This document shows, in pieces, positions 1 through 6,502 of a stretch of 10,581 nucleotides of DNA. The translations under genes were made by a program, and so were the position numbers. The notes under the pieces were generated by a model. That model was not told the origin of the DNA. It was given only the letters and a program-made list of their open reading frames with translations, and did no database searches. This DNA is from Planctomycetota bacterium (GTDB lineage Bacteria > Planctomycetota > Phycisphaerae > Sedimentisphaerales > Anaerobacaceae): contig QNBZ01000025.1 of NCBI GenBank assembly GCA_003644295.1, forward strand, positions 1-10,581. The letters are read 5' to 3'. Numbering within the stretch: the first letter of the stretch is position 1; each line of letters begins with the position of its first letter.

Positions 1-485
1 CGCAGGCCGCCGCCGAGGACGGGGCGTTTGCCGAGGTAGCGGAAGTCATCCGGCTTTTGTCCAAGCCGTTCCTCCCATAAATACTTGAAAGCGTGACCCT
101 GACAGCTATACAGGTGCCGAATTCTGGCGTTAGACTGAAGAATTTGGCGCTGCTGCTTTAACCATATCTGGCAGTAGGCATCACATACCACCTCGGCTTC
201 CCTGCCGAACAAATCGAGAGTATGAACCGGCCTGTCTGCGTTTATTGAAATACTTGAGACGCTGGGGCCTAACGAAGCAACTTTGACCTGCAAAGCAGAT
301 TGTTCCGTCCGAATCAGCGTAAAATCGCGTGCTCCAACGGAAGTCTGAGGAAGGTCCAACTGTCTCTCAGCCAGCGCTCTTTGAAAATCCAGTCGCTTCA
401 TAGCATCGGCAGACCATTCGCTCGCTATTACATAGCTCACGCCGAAATAAATGCTTTGCCGAGTATCGGTATTGAAATTTTCCAT
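1..485 (-). CDS. Conserved-looking hypothetical protein, 3' part cut by window edge
   Basis: I do not recognise the family. The frame is open from an ATG at 485 to the left edge, giving 161 codons with no stop, so the gene continues outside the window. The start is well supported: a strong Shine-Dalgarno GAGGTGG lies at 498-492, six bases before the ATG. The protein starts MENFNTDTRQSIYFGVSYVI. There is no signal peptide and no long hydrophobic segment. Three cysteines fall in the visible part, within VVCDAYCQIW and LYSCQGH. The last visible residues, GKRPVLGGGL, are glycine-rich. The gene begins 21 bases after the fumarase alpha stop codon and is probably in the same transcript. The position would suit a fumarase beta subunit, but nothing in the sequence resembles one. 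That it is a real gene is fairly sure; its function is unknown. Confidence 0.75.
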   Translation of the reverse strand, partial: MENFNTDTRQSIYFGVSYVIASEWSADAMKRLDFQRALAERQLDLPQTSVGARDFTLIRTEQSALQVKVASLGPSVSSISINADRPVHTLDLFGREAEVVCDAYCQIWLKQQRQILQSNARIRHLYSCQGHAFKYLWEERLGQKPDDFRYLGKRPVLGGGL

Positions 486-506
486 TTTGTACCACCTCGT
501 CTTTGC

Positions 507-1361
507 CTAAATAACTGCTGACTTATGCCGATGGCTGTGGCATTCGATATTGACCGCTGCCGGCAGCGATGCGATATGACACGGGGCTGTCTCAACCAAA
601 CAGGCCAAAGCGGTAGTATCGCCGCCGAGTCCCTGCGGCCCTAGGCCGAGCGCATTTATTTTAGAGAGCATATCTTCTTCGAGCTTTGCGTAAAACTCAT
701 CGCTGTTTTTCTTATCAAGATTTCGCAGCAGTGCCTTCTTGCTTAAAAGGCAGCTTAATTCAAAATTGCCGCCGATACCTACGCCGACAATAAACGGCGG
801 ACAGGCATCAGCGCCGGCGTACCTAACCACATCAACCACCCAGTCGATTATCTCTTCTCTCTGCGCTGTGGGCTTGAACATCTTAAACCGGCTTTTATTT
901 TCGCATCCGCCGCCCTTAGTCATAACGCTCAATTTCACTTTATCGCCCGGAACAATTGAGTGATGAATTATGGCCGGCGTATTTGAGCCGGTATTGCTGC
1001 GTTCATTCATCGGCTCGGCGACGACGCTCTTTCGCAGGTATCCCTTGTCATAGCCCGCTTTAACGCCGGCATTGATTGCGTCAAACAGCGTCTTGCCGGC
1101 CTCGGCCTTTACTGCTGCTTCGCAACCCTGCTCGACAAAGACCACCGCCAGGCCGGTGTCCTGACAGAGCGGTATTTTTTCATCTTCCGCTATGCGGGCA
1201 TTTTCGATAAGCTGTTCCAATATTTTCGCAGCAGCCGGTTCCGACTCTTTCCGCCGGGCTTTTTTAAGAGCGGCTAAAACATCGTCAGGCAATTCGTAAG
1301 CCGCCGTTATGCAAAGCGACTTGACCGTCTCAACAACTTTTTCAAATTCGATGTATCGCAC
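507..1361 (-). CDS. Class I (Fe-S) fumarate hydratase, alpha subunit (FumA/TtdA N-terminal type)
   Basis: This is the catalytic-cluster half of an iron-sulfur fumarase, which interconverts fumarate and malate in the TCA cycle; tartrate dehydratase alpha is the close alternative. The protein has 284 residues, normal for a separate alpha subunit. Visible family motifs are LCQDTGLAVVF (Cys66), the GSNTPAIIHHSIVPGD stretch near 125-140, TKGGGCENKS (148-157), ACPPFIVGVGIGG (186-198, Cys187) and the C-terminal CHSHRH (Cys274). Cys66, Cys187 and Cys274 are the probable [4Fe-4S] ligands. The start codon is GTG at 1361. It gives the expected N-terminus (MRYIEFEKVVETVKSLCITA), and no later Met would keep that region. 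No clear Shine-Dalgarno is seen. The start lies only 5 bases after the propeller gene's stop, so translational coupling is likely. The beta subunit, needed for activity in two-subunit enzymes, is not the next gene. The family is certain; the exact substrate is not. Confidence 0.93.
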   Translation of the reverse strand: MRYIEFEKVVETVKSLCITAAYELPDDVLAALKKARRKESEPAAAKILEQLIENARIAEDEKIPLCQDTGLAVVFVEQGCEAAVKAEAGKTLFDAINAGVKAGYDKGYLRKSVVAEPMNERSNTGSNTPAIIHHSIVPGDKVKLSVMTKGGGCENKSRFKMFKPTAQREEIIDWVVDVVRYAGADACPPFIVGVGIGGNFELSCLLSKKALLRNLDKKNSDEFYAKLEEDMLSKINALGLGPQGLGGDTTALACLVETAPCHIASLPAAVNIECHSHRHKSAVI

Positions 1362-1366
1362 GACAA

Positions 1367-3610
1367 TCAGTTGTCCGCATTGACAGTAATATCGAAAGTC
1401 CTGTATGTTGTATTGCCGACTGCATCCCTGGCCTTGATTGTTATTATATGTTCGCCAACAGTTAGTTTCTCAATCGTGATATTGACATCTTCTTCCGTAG
1501 TATCATAAACCATATCGACCGGCATAGCGCCAATCCACTCAGCGTTACTGTCAATCGTGTATTCTACTTTGCCGATAGCACTTAGTTCGTCTGATATTTT
1601 TAATTCCAGCGCTTCTACTTTGGAGGTTTTATATTCGTCAATCATTGGCCCGGCGTTGTCAACTACCACAGGGTCGCTTATTCTGCTGCCGATTAACTTA
1701 GTTGTTGTAGTGTTATCTCTTTCATCGTTTGCGGTTACTCTTATTTCGTATCGACCGTCCTCTACGGTTTTGCTGTCCCATTCAAAGCTGTCCGCCTCGA
1801 TTTTGTCTTCAATCTCAATCCAGTTTGTTCTTCCGATTTTTCTAAACTCTATTTTGTAAATCAGCTTATCATTGTTGTCGTCTTTGGCTTTGTAGCTGAT
1901 TTTGAAGACTCCTGTTTTATTCGCCGCCTCGATTCGAGCGACATTGACAGATTCAACCTTTGGCGCAAGATTCGGCACAGTATCGGCAACGGCAATTTCC
2001 CTTACAACGGGGCTTTCCGTACCATCGCTGCTTTGCAGAGTAAGTTTATACTGACAGAACCTGCCGTTCGGGCAGCGCAGTTGGAGCGGCTCTGTAATTT
2101 CGACCGGTTCTGTCCAGTCCGAAAAGGTCGGGTCATTCACATCTTTGACGTTTCCACTGCGGGAAGCGGCCAGAACTTTGCACCCCTGCGGGATGTCGGC
2201 CTCGATTTGCAGTTTGCCCCACTTTGCCGGCTGGCCGGCGTCGATAAGACCGGAGGTGAAAGTGCCTTCAGAAGCAAAACCGCTGTCCAACTTTATCAGC
2301 TTCGCAGGATTAGCTGTTCCAAGATATACATCATTAGCAGAGACAGCTACCGCGGTTATCTGCGAGGCCTGCTTATCTTCATAGACGACTGCCTGTTCCT
2401 CTGAGTCGGGGTCAACTGTGAAAAGCTGGGCTTTGTTTCCGGTGCCGACAAACAGTTTCCGTCCGCCATCAGCGGGCTTTGCCATACAGAAGAAAACAGC
2501 CGACTCGCCGAATATATCGGTTACGAAGCCATTACTGGTTATCTTATATATGTAACTGGCCTGGGCCGGCTTGGCCGGCTTGCGTGGTGGTATGGATTTT
2601 GAGGGTGGTTCGTTACCGCCGGCTTTTTGTTTCGTATTTGCAATTTCGAGTTTCAGCCCACCTTCGTTTGCGCCGTTATCTTTGGCCTTTTTGAATTCTA
2701 TATCAGGCCGACCAGCGAAAGGCGTCTGCGAAGAAGGTCTCGTTTCAGTCCGTGCAATTTTAGCCGAAGTCGCCGCCGCATACAGTTCGCCGTCTTCCGC
2801 GAACAATAACGCAGTAATTTCCGGCTGGTCGCTATCGTATAAAACCGTTGCCGTTTTGGTGTGCGGGTCTATCTTGTAGATAAGCCCTCTGGTATCGCTG
2901 CCGGCATAAACAAAGCCGTCCTGTCCAATCGCCAGCGAAAGTATATTCTTGTCGGGGCTTTCGTAAATCAGCTCGGCTTCACTGCCGAAGGAATCCAGCT
3001 TATAGACCCTGCCCTGCGGCCCGGTACCCAGATAAATATCACCGCCGCCATCGATATCCACAGCTATTGCAAAAATGTATTTGGCGTCATTCGGTTCAAA
3101 AATCGTCCGCACCTGCTCTTGCTCGAAGCGCATAAGCATACATTTGTTTCGCGCCGGCGAACTTACGCCGGCCAGAAGCCGGCCGGACACATCAGTCGCC
3201 ATTGCGAAAACGTGTTCATTTGATAAATGCTGTTCGGCCTCGACAGTATTGGCATCGTTCGGCTCGTTTGTGTCATTTTGTGGGTATATCTTCGTCAGTT
3301 TGCCAAGCATATATTTGTAAATACCGCCGTTTGGGCTTGTGCCGATGAAGACCGTTCCGCCGCTTATAACGATACTGTTTATCGACCAAACATCGGCCAA
3401 CTCGGCTGCGAGTACTTCAGCCGCCCGGCCAAGTTGAAGAGTTCCCTTTGAACCGATGATGACATCTTTGGTCTCGCCGTTCAGCAAATCCGCACTACTG
3501 CTGTGCCGTGTAATCTTACTATTGACCGCCAAGCACCGACTTGTCGGAAAACTTAAAACCAAAAGAGCTAAAAAAATTGGCAACTGAAAATAAACCGATT
3601 TACATTTCAT
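1367..3610 (-). CDS. Secreted beta-propeller protein with C-terminal Ig-like domains
   Basis: The protein has 747 residues and is probably exported. The first 29 or so residues form a Sec signal peptide: KCK, then a hydrophobic core FLALLVLSF. Cys26 has no lipobox before it. Propeller-type blades recur as VFIGTSPNGGIYKY (87-100), DIYLGTGPQGRVYKLD (191-206), GFVYAGSDTRGLIYKID (232-248), KLFVGTGNKAQLFTVD (385-400) and DVYLGTANPAKLIKLD (427-442). A Pro/Lys-rich, low-complexity loop (about 286-352) interrupts the propeller. Residues 455-545 look like a beta-sandwich. Two Ig/FN3-like domains follow at about 552-650 and 655-745, the last with the motif IITIKARDAVGNTT. The ATG has a good Shine-Dalgarno, GGGAG at 3620-3616. 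No catalytic residues are recognisable, so a binding or scaffold role outside the cytoplasm is inferred. It lies downstream of the S55 peptidase and immediately before the fumarase gene. The domain class is fairly sure; function is unknown. Confidence 0.85.
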   Translation of the reverse strand: MKCKSVYFQLPIFLALLVLSFPTSRCLAVNSKITRHSSSADLLNGETKDVIIGSKGTLQLGRAAEVLAAELADVWSINSIVISGGTVFIGTSPNGGIYKYMLGKLTKIYPQNDTNEPNDANTVEAEQHLSNEHVFAMATDVSGRLLAGVSSPARNKCMLMRFEQEQVRTIFEPNDAKYIFAIAVDIDGGGDIYLGTGPQGRVYKLDSFGSEAELIYESPDKNILSLAIGQDGFVYAGSDTRGLIYKIDPHTKTATVLYDSDQPEITALLFAEDGELYAAATSAKIARTETRPSSQTPFAGRPDIEFKKAKDNGANEGGLKLEIANTKQKAGGNEPPSKSIPPRKPAKPAQASYIYKITSNGFVTDIFGESAVFFCMAKPADGGRKLFVGTGNKAQLFTVDPDSEEQAVVYEDKQASQITAVAVSANDVYLGTANPAKLIKLDSGFASEGTFTSGLIDAGQPAKWGKLQIEADIPQGCKVLAASRSGNVKDVNDPTFSDWTEPVEITEPLQLRCPNGRFCQYKLTLQSSDGTESPVVREIAVADTVPNLAPKVESVNVARIEAANKTGVFKISYKAKDDNNDKLIYKIEFRKIGRTNWIEIEDKIEADSFEWDSKTVEDGRYEIRVTANDERDNTTTTKLIGSRISDPVVVDNAGPMIDEYKTSKVEALELKISDELSAIGKVEYTIDSNAEWIGAMPVDMVYDTTEEDVNITIEKLTVGEHIITIKARDAVGNTTYRTFDITVNADN

Positions 3611-3622
3611 AATAACTCCCTA

Positions 3623-3668
3623 ATCAAAATTGTGGAGTCCGCCAGAGGCGGACGACTTCCTTAATTTT
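3623..3668. repeat. Intergenic palindromic repeat, copy 1
   Basis: This 46-base element matches the copy at 8271-8316 at 44 positions. Its centre is a perfect 7-bp inverted repeat, GTCCGCC (3637-3643) and GGCGGAC (3647-3653), with a three-base AGA loop. Outer arms AAAATT and AATTTT extend the hairpin with small bulges. On its right side are four degenerate heptamers of the T-x-x-A-T-T-T type (3661-3688), which run into the stop codon of the S55 peptidase gene. It fills most of the 76-base gap between two minus-strand genes. It could be a REP-like element, a miniature mobile element remnant or an mRNA processing or attenuation hairpin. As a terminator it would be atypical, because no T-run follows the GC stem directly. 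Confidence 0.85.
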
Positions 3669-3686
3669 GTATTTTAATTTTTGCTA

Positions 3687-5579
3687 TTACTTTTCTACTG
3701 TTATGTGCATAACCTTTTTGTCAATTACAACCGTGCCGGTTTCTACGCTTTTTTCAACCCAGTGCGAATACGGCGTCAGTTTCAGCGTCCTTTTGGCGTC
3801 CTGCAATACCAGCGTCTTCGTGGCCGGCAAATCAGGAAGCTCGGCTTTCTCCACGGCGACACCGCCGGGCGGCAAAACCAGAAGGCAGTACAATTTATTG
3901 CGCTTGATTGCCAGCAGACGATTCACCGCCTCGACAAGCGTTCTTATATTTTGAGCAACAAATCTGTATGGCGTCGCTTCTCTGAGGAATTTCTTGTAAT
4001 CGTTCGAACCGCACACGAGCAAATCGTATTTTCCCGGCGCAAGGTTCTGAGGTATTTCCACGCTGCACTGGTACTCTTTCTTGTCGGCCAAAAAAGATTC
4101 CACAACTACGGCAACCTCTATACTCTGACCGGCTTTGACTTTTGAATCGGACAAATCGACCGACCATATATGCGAAACAACATTTTTCGGCACTATGCGA
4201 ATATTAAAATCAATTGATTTTATACCCACTTGCTTATATGGATTATTCATAAGGACTGCGACCGGGCCGACACTCTCGGCTGTCATCTCATCCAGACCCC
4301 GGCTGGTCGAGATATTCTCAAAAGCAATTGGTTCGGTATCCCCTGTGTTGATAGCGACTTTATATTCAATCGTATGTTCCGGCGGCAATTTGCCGCGATG
4401 AAGTGCTGCACCGGCCACCGCTGCGCGAAGTACAATCGGCGTGAGCAGCCGATTGTCCGCCAACTGACAGTTGTACACTCGTTTCTCGGTGTCATTGTAA
4501 CGTTCTACCGTTATCGTCAGCGGGAACATTCGGGCTTTCGCGCCGATTCGCCCACGTACCGCCGTCGATTCGTCCGTCGTCAAAGCACCGACTATATCAA
4601 CAGAACTGGCAAACTTGAAAGAGCGAACTACACTTGATACTACCGTATGGACATACCCTGTCGCCATTGGCAAATCTATCGGCCCATAACCGAGAAAGCT
4701 GTGTCCGAAGCCATAGACATCATCGCCTACAACTTCGGTTACAGTACCGACTACCTCCATTGATATATCGCCGGTTACCAGCGGCACAACAAGAGAAGCG
4801 CCGGGAACCAAGGCGGTGGCCCCCTGCTGCTGCAGTGGCCGGCTTGTCCCCGCGAAAGCGGTGGGCCGAGAGACGGAAGACAGCACTCCGCCGCCGATTC
4901 CTGCAACCGCCATAAGTCCGAAAGGCCTAACGGCAGTATCCAGCCGTTCGCAAACCCCAGCCGGCAGACCGGATGTAATCAACGGACAAGGCAAAGTAGT
5001 ACCTATGAGACCGGGATTGTTTCCGGAAAATTGCGCCGCTGTAATCTGCCTGTCGATTTCGGCAAAATCAATTGGCTTGGAAAAGTCAAATACGTAACCA
5101 ATTCCATAGTTTTGAGTTTTGGGTTTTGGGCTTTGGGTTTTTAGTTTTAAGTTTTTAGTTTCCTCTCCCACGCTCAGCATTTCTTCGATTGGCGTTACGC
5201 CGTAAAGCGGGTCCTTGCTGAAGGTCCAGCCGAAGGCCAGGGCGCCGGCCAGCCGACCGTCGATATAAACCGGCGAGCCGCTGCAGCCGGCTACCGGGCC
5301 GGTGTGGATAAAACGCTTATCGGTACCCTGAACTAAAATCGCATCCCTGCCCGGCCTTACATTGCGAACTACGCTTAGAACTTCCAGCTTAAACTTTTCT
5401 ATTTCGGCGCCCTTATACGCCGTCAGGCAATACGCCTCCATCCCGGGCTTAATTTCATCGATTGTAATATATTTCGTATTGCGTTCAGTGCATAACGACA
5501 CCCGAACGACACACAACAAAAACAAAACCAGCATACAAAATAAGTTTTTTATCCTCATTTCTGTGGGAATTACTGACAT
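3687..5579 (-). CDS. SpoIVB-type (S55) serine peptidase family protein, exported
   Basis: The predicted protein has 630 residues. Residues 11-30 form a signal peptide or membrane anchor (KNLFCMLVLFLLCVVRVSLC), so it acts outside the cytoplasm. The family is shown by DEIKPGMEAYCLTAYKGAEI (41-60), then the serine motif GPVAGCSGSPVYIDGRLAGA (94-113, likely nucleophile Ser100) and GVTPIEEML (127-135). A GFGHSFLGYGPIDLP motif (290-304) carries the likely catalytic His293. As I recall, in Bacillus SpoIVB the His comes before the Ser, so the order here is reversed. Residues 141-157 are encoded by a heptanucleotide tandem repeat. The last 170 residues look like beta-rich domains. The frame stays open to 5804, but I chose ATG 5579: it has an AAAGG site six bases away, and earlier starts would overlap the divergent gene. 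A second ATG at 5558 lacks a ribosome site. First gene of the minus-strand block; target unknown. Confidence 0.87.
   Translation of the reverse strand: MSVIPTEMRIKNLFCMLVLFLLCVVRVSLCTERNTKYITIDEIKPGMEAYCLTAYKGAEIEKFKLEVLSVVRNVRPGRDAILVQGTDKRFIHTGPVAGCSGSPVYIDGRLAGALAFGWTFSKDPLYGVTPIEEMLSVGEETKNLKLKTQSPKPKTQNYGIGYVFDFSKPIDFAEIDRQITAAQFSGNNPGLIGTTLPCPLITSGLPAGVCERLDTAVRPFGLMAVAGIGGGVLSSVSRPTAFAGTSRPLQQQGATALVPGASLVVPLVTGDISMEVVGTVTEVVGDDVYGFGHSFLGYGPIDLPMATGYVHTVVSSVVRSFKFASSVDIVGALTTDESTAVRGRIGAKARMFPLTITVERYNDTEKRVYNCQLADNRLLTPIVLRAAVAGAALHRGKLPPEHTIEYKVAINTGDTEPIAFENISTSRGLDEMTAESVGPVAVLMNNPYKQVGIKSIDFNIRIVPKNVVSHIWSVDLSDSKVKAGQSIEVAVVVESFLADKKEYQCSVEIPQNLAPGKYDLLVCGSNDYKKFLREATPYRFVAQNIRTLVEAVNRLLAIKRNKLYCLLVLPPGGVAVEKAELPDLPATKTLVLQDAKRTLKLTPYSHWVEKSVETGTVVIDKKVMHITVEK
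5110..5158. repeat. Heptanucleotide tandem repeat inside the S55 peptidase gene
   Basis: Seven consecutive 7-base units lie head to tail on the plus strand: TTTTGAG, TTTTGGG, TTTTGGG, CTTTGGG, TTTTTAG, TTTTAAG, TTTTTAG. The 49 bases are read in frame on the minus strand. They encode a Lys/Thr/Gln-rich stretch with a 7-residue period (TKNLKLK, TQSPKPK, TQN; residues 141-157). The stretch falls between the serine motif region and the next domain, where a flexible insert would be tolerated. Base composition is unlike the surrounding coding sequence. Confidence 0.85.
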
Positions 5580-5585
5580 TTGAAA

Positions 5586-5590
5586 CCTTT
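5586..5590 (-). promoter_or_regulatory. Ribosome binding site deciding the S55 peptidase start
   Basis: AAAGG on the minus strand lies six bases before ATG 5579. The in-frame ATG at 5558 has no comparable site, and upstream in-frame starts run into the divergent promoter and the neighbouring gene. This fixes the likely start at 5579. Confidence 0.6.
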
Positions 5591-5605
5591 CGACTGAAAG
5601 CCGGT

Positions 5606-5634
5606 ATTTTAGTCGGCAAACAAACCTATTGCAA
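5606..5634 (-). promoter_or_regulatory. Putative sigma70-type promoter for the S55 peptidase operon
   Basis: On the minus strand, TTGCAA (5634-5629) is followed by a 17-base spacer and TAAAAT (5611-5606). The -10 matches consensus at five of six positions and the -35 at four of six. Transcription would start near 5599, leaving a leader of about 20 bases that just contains the ribosome site. The -35 is the same six bases used by the divergent promoter. Confidence 0.55.
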
Positions 5635-5657
5635 GATAAAATCATTTCTGCTACAAT
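5629..5657 (+). promoter_or_regulatory. Putative sigma70-type promoter for the TPR protein-rluD operon
   Basis: TTGCAA (5629-5634), a 17-base spacer and TACAAT (5652-5657) give a good sigma70-like match, with five of six at the -10 and four of six at the -35. The start point would be near 5664, about 50 bases before the ATG at 5714. The -35 hexamer is self-complementary and is shared with the opposite promoter. Confidence 0.6.
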
Positions 5658-5660
5658 CCG

Positions 5661-5680
5661 GTACCTGCTTTCGCAAGTAC
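5661..5680. promoter_or_regulatory. Imperfect palindrome at the predicted start of the plus-strand transcript
   Basis: GTACCTGC (5661-5668) and GCAAGTAC (5673-5680) are inverted repeats with one mismatch in eight, separated by TTTC. The element overlaps the predicted transcription start of the plus-strand operon. It could be an operator or a 5' hairpin. A single short palindrome can arise by chance, so support is weak. Confidence 0.25.
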
Positions 5681-5713
5681 AAACATACGATATAGGACAT
5701 AACGGAGAGAAAA

Positions 5714-6502
5714 ATGAGACCCGAACATCGCCATGAATTAAAGACCAACGAATTAGCTGAATGGATAGCAAATTTCCCTCAATGGGCGAAGGAAAACCGC
5801 ACAACTATTATCTACGTATCCGTACTGATTATTGTGGTCGTAGGCCTCTACTTATGGAAAGGGTACAATAAAAATGTCGTGGCGGTTCAGGAACAGCTCG
5901 GATTTACAAAGCTCATCACCCAGTTGCCGCAGAGCAAGATGCAAATCCTTCAGGCACAGGGCAAGGGAATAGATTATTCGTATAAACTCATTCAAACCGC
6001 CGACAATCTTCAGGACGCTGCTCGCAGCATAAAGGACGCTCCAGTCGCTGCTCTGGCGCTTATTAAACGAGCGGACATTCTGCGGGCGGAACTACTCTAC
6101 CGTCCCGGGCAGGTGAATGAGCGGGACATAACGGCCCAGATAAACCTGGCAAAAGCCAGCTACAACGAAGCGCTTGAAAGATGCTCATCCAATCCGTCAT
6201 TAAGGGCAGCGGCCAGATTCGGACTTGGACTTTGCGAAGAAGAGCTTGGCAATTTCAAACAGGCAAAGCAGATATATAATGAAATAGTCGCAGAGCCGCA
6301 GCTCGAAGGTACAGTCGCATCCGTTCAGGCGAAACAGCGTCTCGAAACAATGGACGATTACAAACATAAGGTGGTTTTCAGGCAGACGCCGAAACCGGCT
6401 CCCGCTGAAATTGAATCGGTACGGCCACAAGTCGAACTGATACCAAGTGACGTCAATCTATTCGGACAGCAAGGATTGCAAACCGGTGAAACATCGAAAT
6501 GA
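5714..6502 (+). CDS. Membrane-anchored TPR protein, YfgM-like
   Basis: The protein has 262 residues: a short charged cytoplasmic N-terminus, one transmembrane helix (about 31-49, TIIYVSVLIIVVVGLYLW), then a soluble helical domain on the other side of the membrane. This layout matches YfgM-like proteins, which in E. coli associate with the SecYEG translocon and periplasmic chaperones. Residues 144-193 form a TPR-like helix pair (NLAKASYNEALERC, then RFGLGLCEEELGNFKQAKQI). The C-terminal 45 residues are Pro/Gln/Glu-rich and probably disordered. A strong ribosome site, GGAGAG, sits five bases before the ATG. It is the first gene of the plus-strand operon and its end overlaps the rluD start. The Sec-related role is inference from architecture only; a general TPR scaffold is equally possible. 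Confidence 0.8.
   Translation: MRPEHRHELKTNELAEWIANFPQWAKENRTTIIYVSVLIIVVVGLYLWKGYNKNVVAVQEQLGFTKLITQLPQSKMQILQAQGKGIDYSYKLIQTADNLQDAARSIKDAPVAALALIKRADILRAELLYRPGQVNERDITAQINLAKASYNEALERCSSNPSLRAAARFGLGLCEEELGNFKQAKQIYNEIVAEPQLEGTVASVQAKQRLETMDDYKHKVVFRQTPKPAPAEIESVRPQVELIPSDVNLFGQQGLQTGETSK

Noticed and set aside
2033..2404. Long plus-strand frames opposite the propeller gene
   Set aside because: They lie entirely opposite a well-supported gene, lack ribosome sites and encode low-complexity arginine/serine-rich products. They are antisense shadows.
3623..3668. The hairpin repeat as a Rho-independent terminator
   Set aside because: The GC stem is not followed directly by a T-run on either strand, and the copies lie within predicted operons. 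A weak or attenuating role is still possible.
5110..5158. The heptamer array as a CRISPR array or telomere-like end
   Set aside because: There are no spacers, the unit is only 7 bases, and the array is translated within a peptidase gene.
5580..5804. The S55 peptidase reading frame is open upstream to 5804
   Set aside because: The extra 75 residues would overlap the divergent TPR gene and its promoter. They would also put residues in front of a signal peptide, and the ATG at 5579 has its own ribosome site.
6447..6485. GTG at 6447 as the rluD start
   Set aside because: There is no ribosome site and it would overlap the upstream gene by 56 bases. The added residues do not resemble the family. 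GTG 6486 is preferred but not proven.
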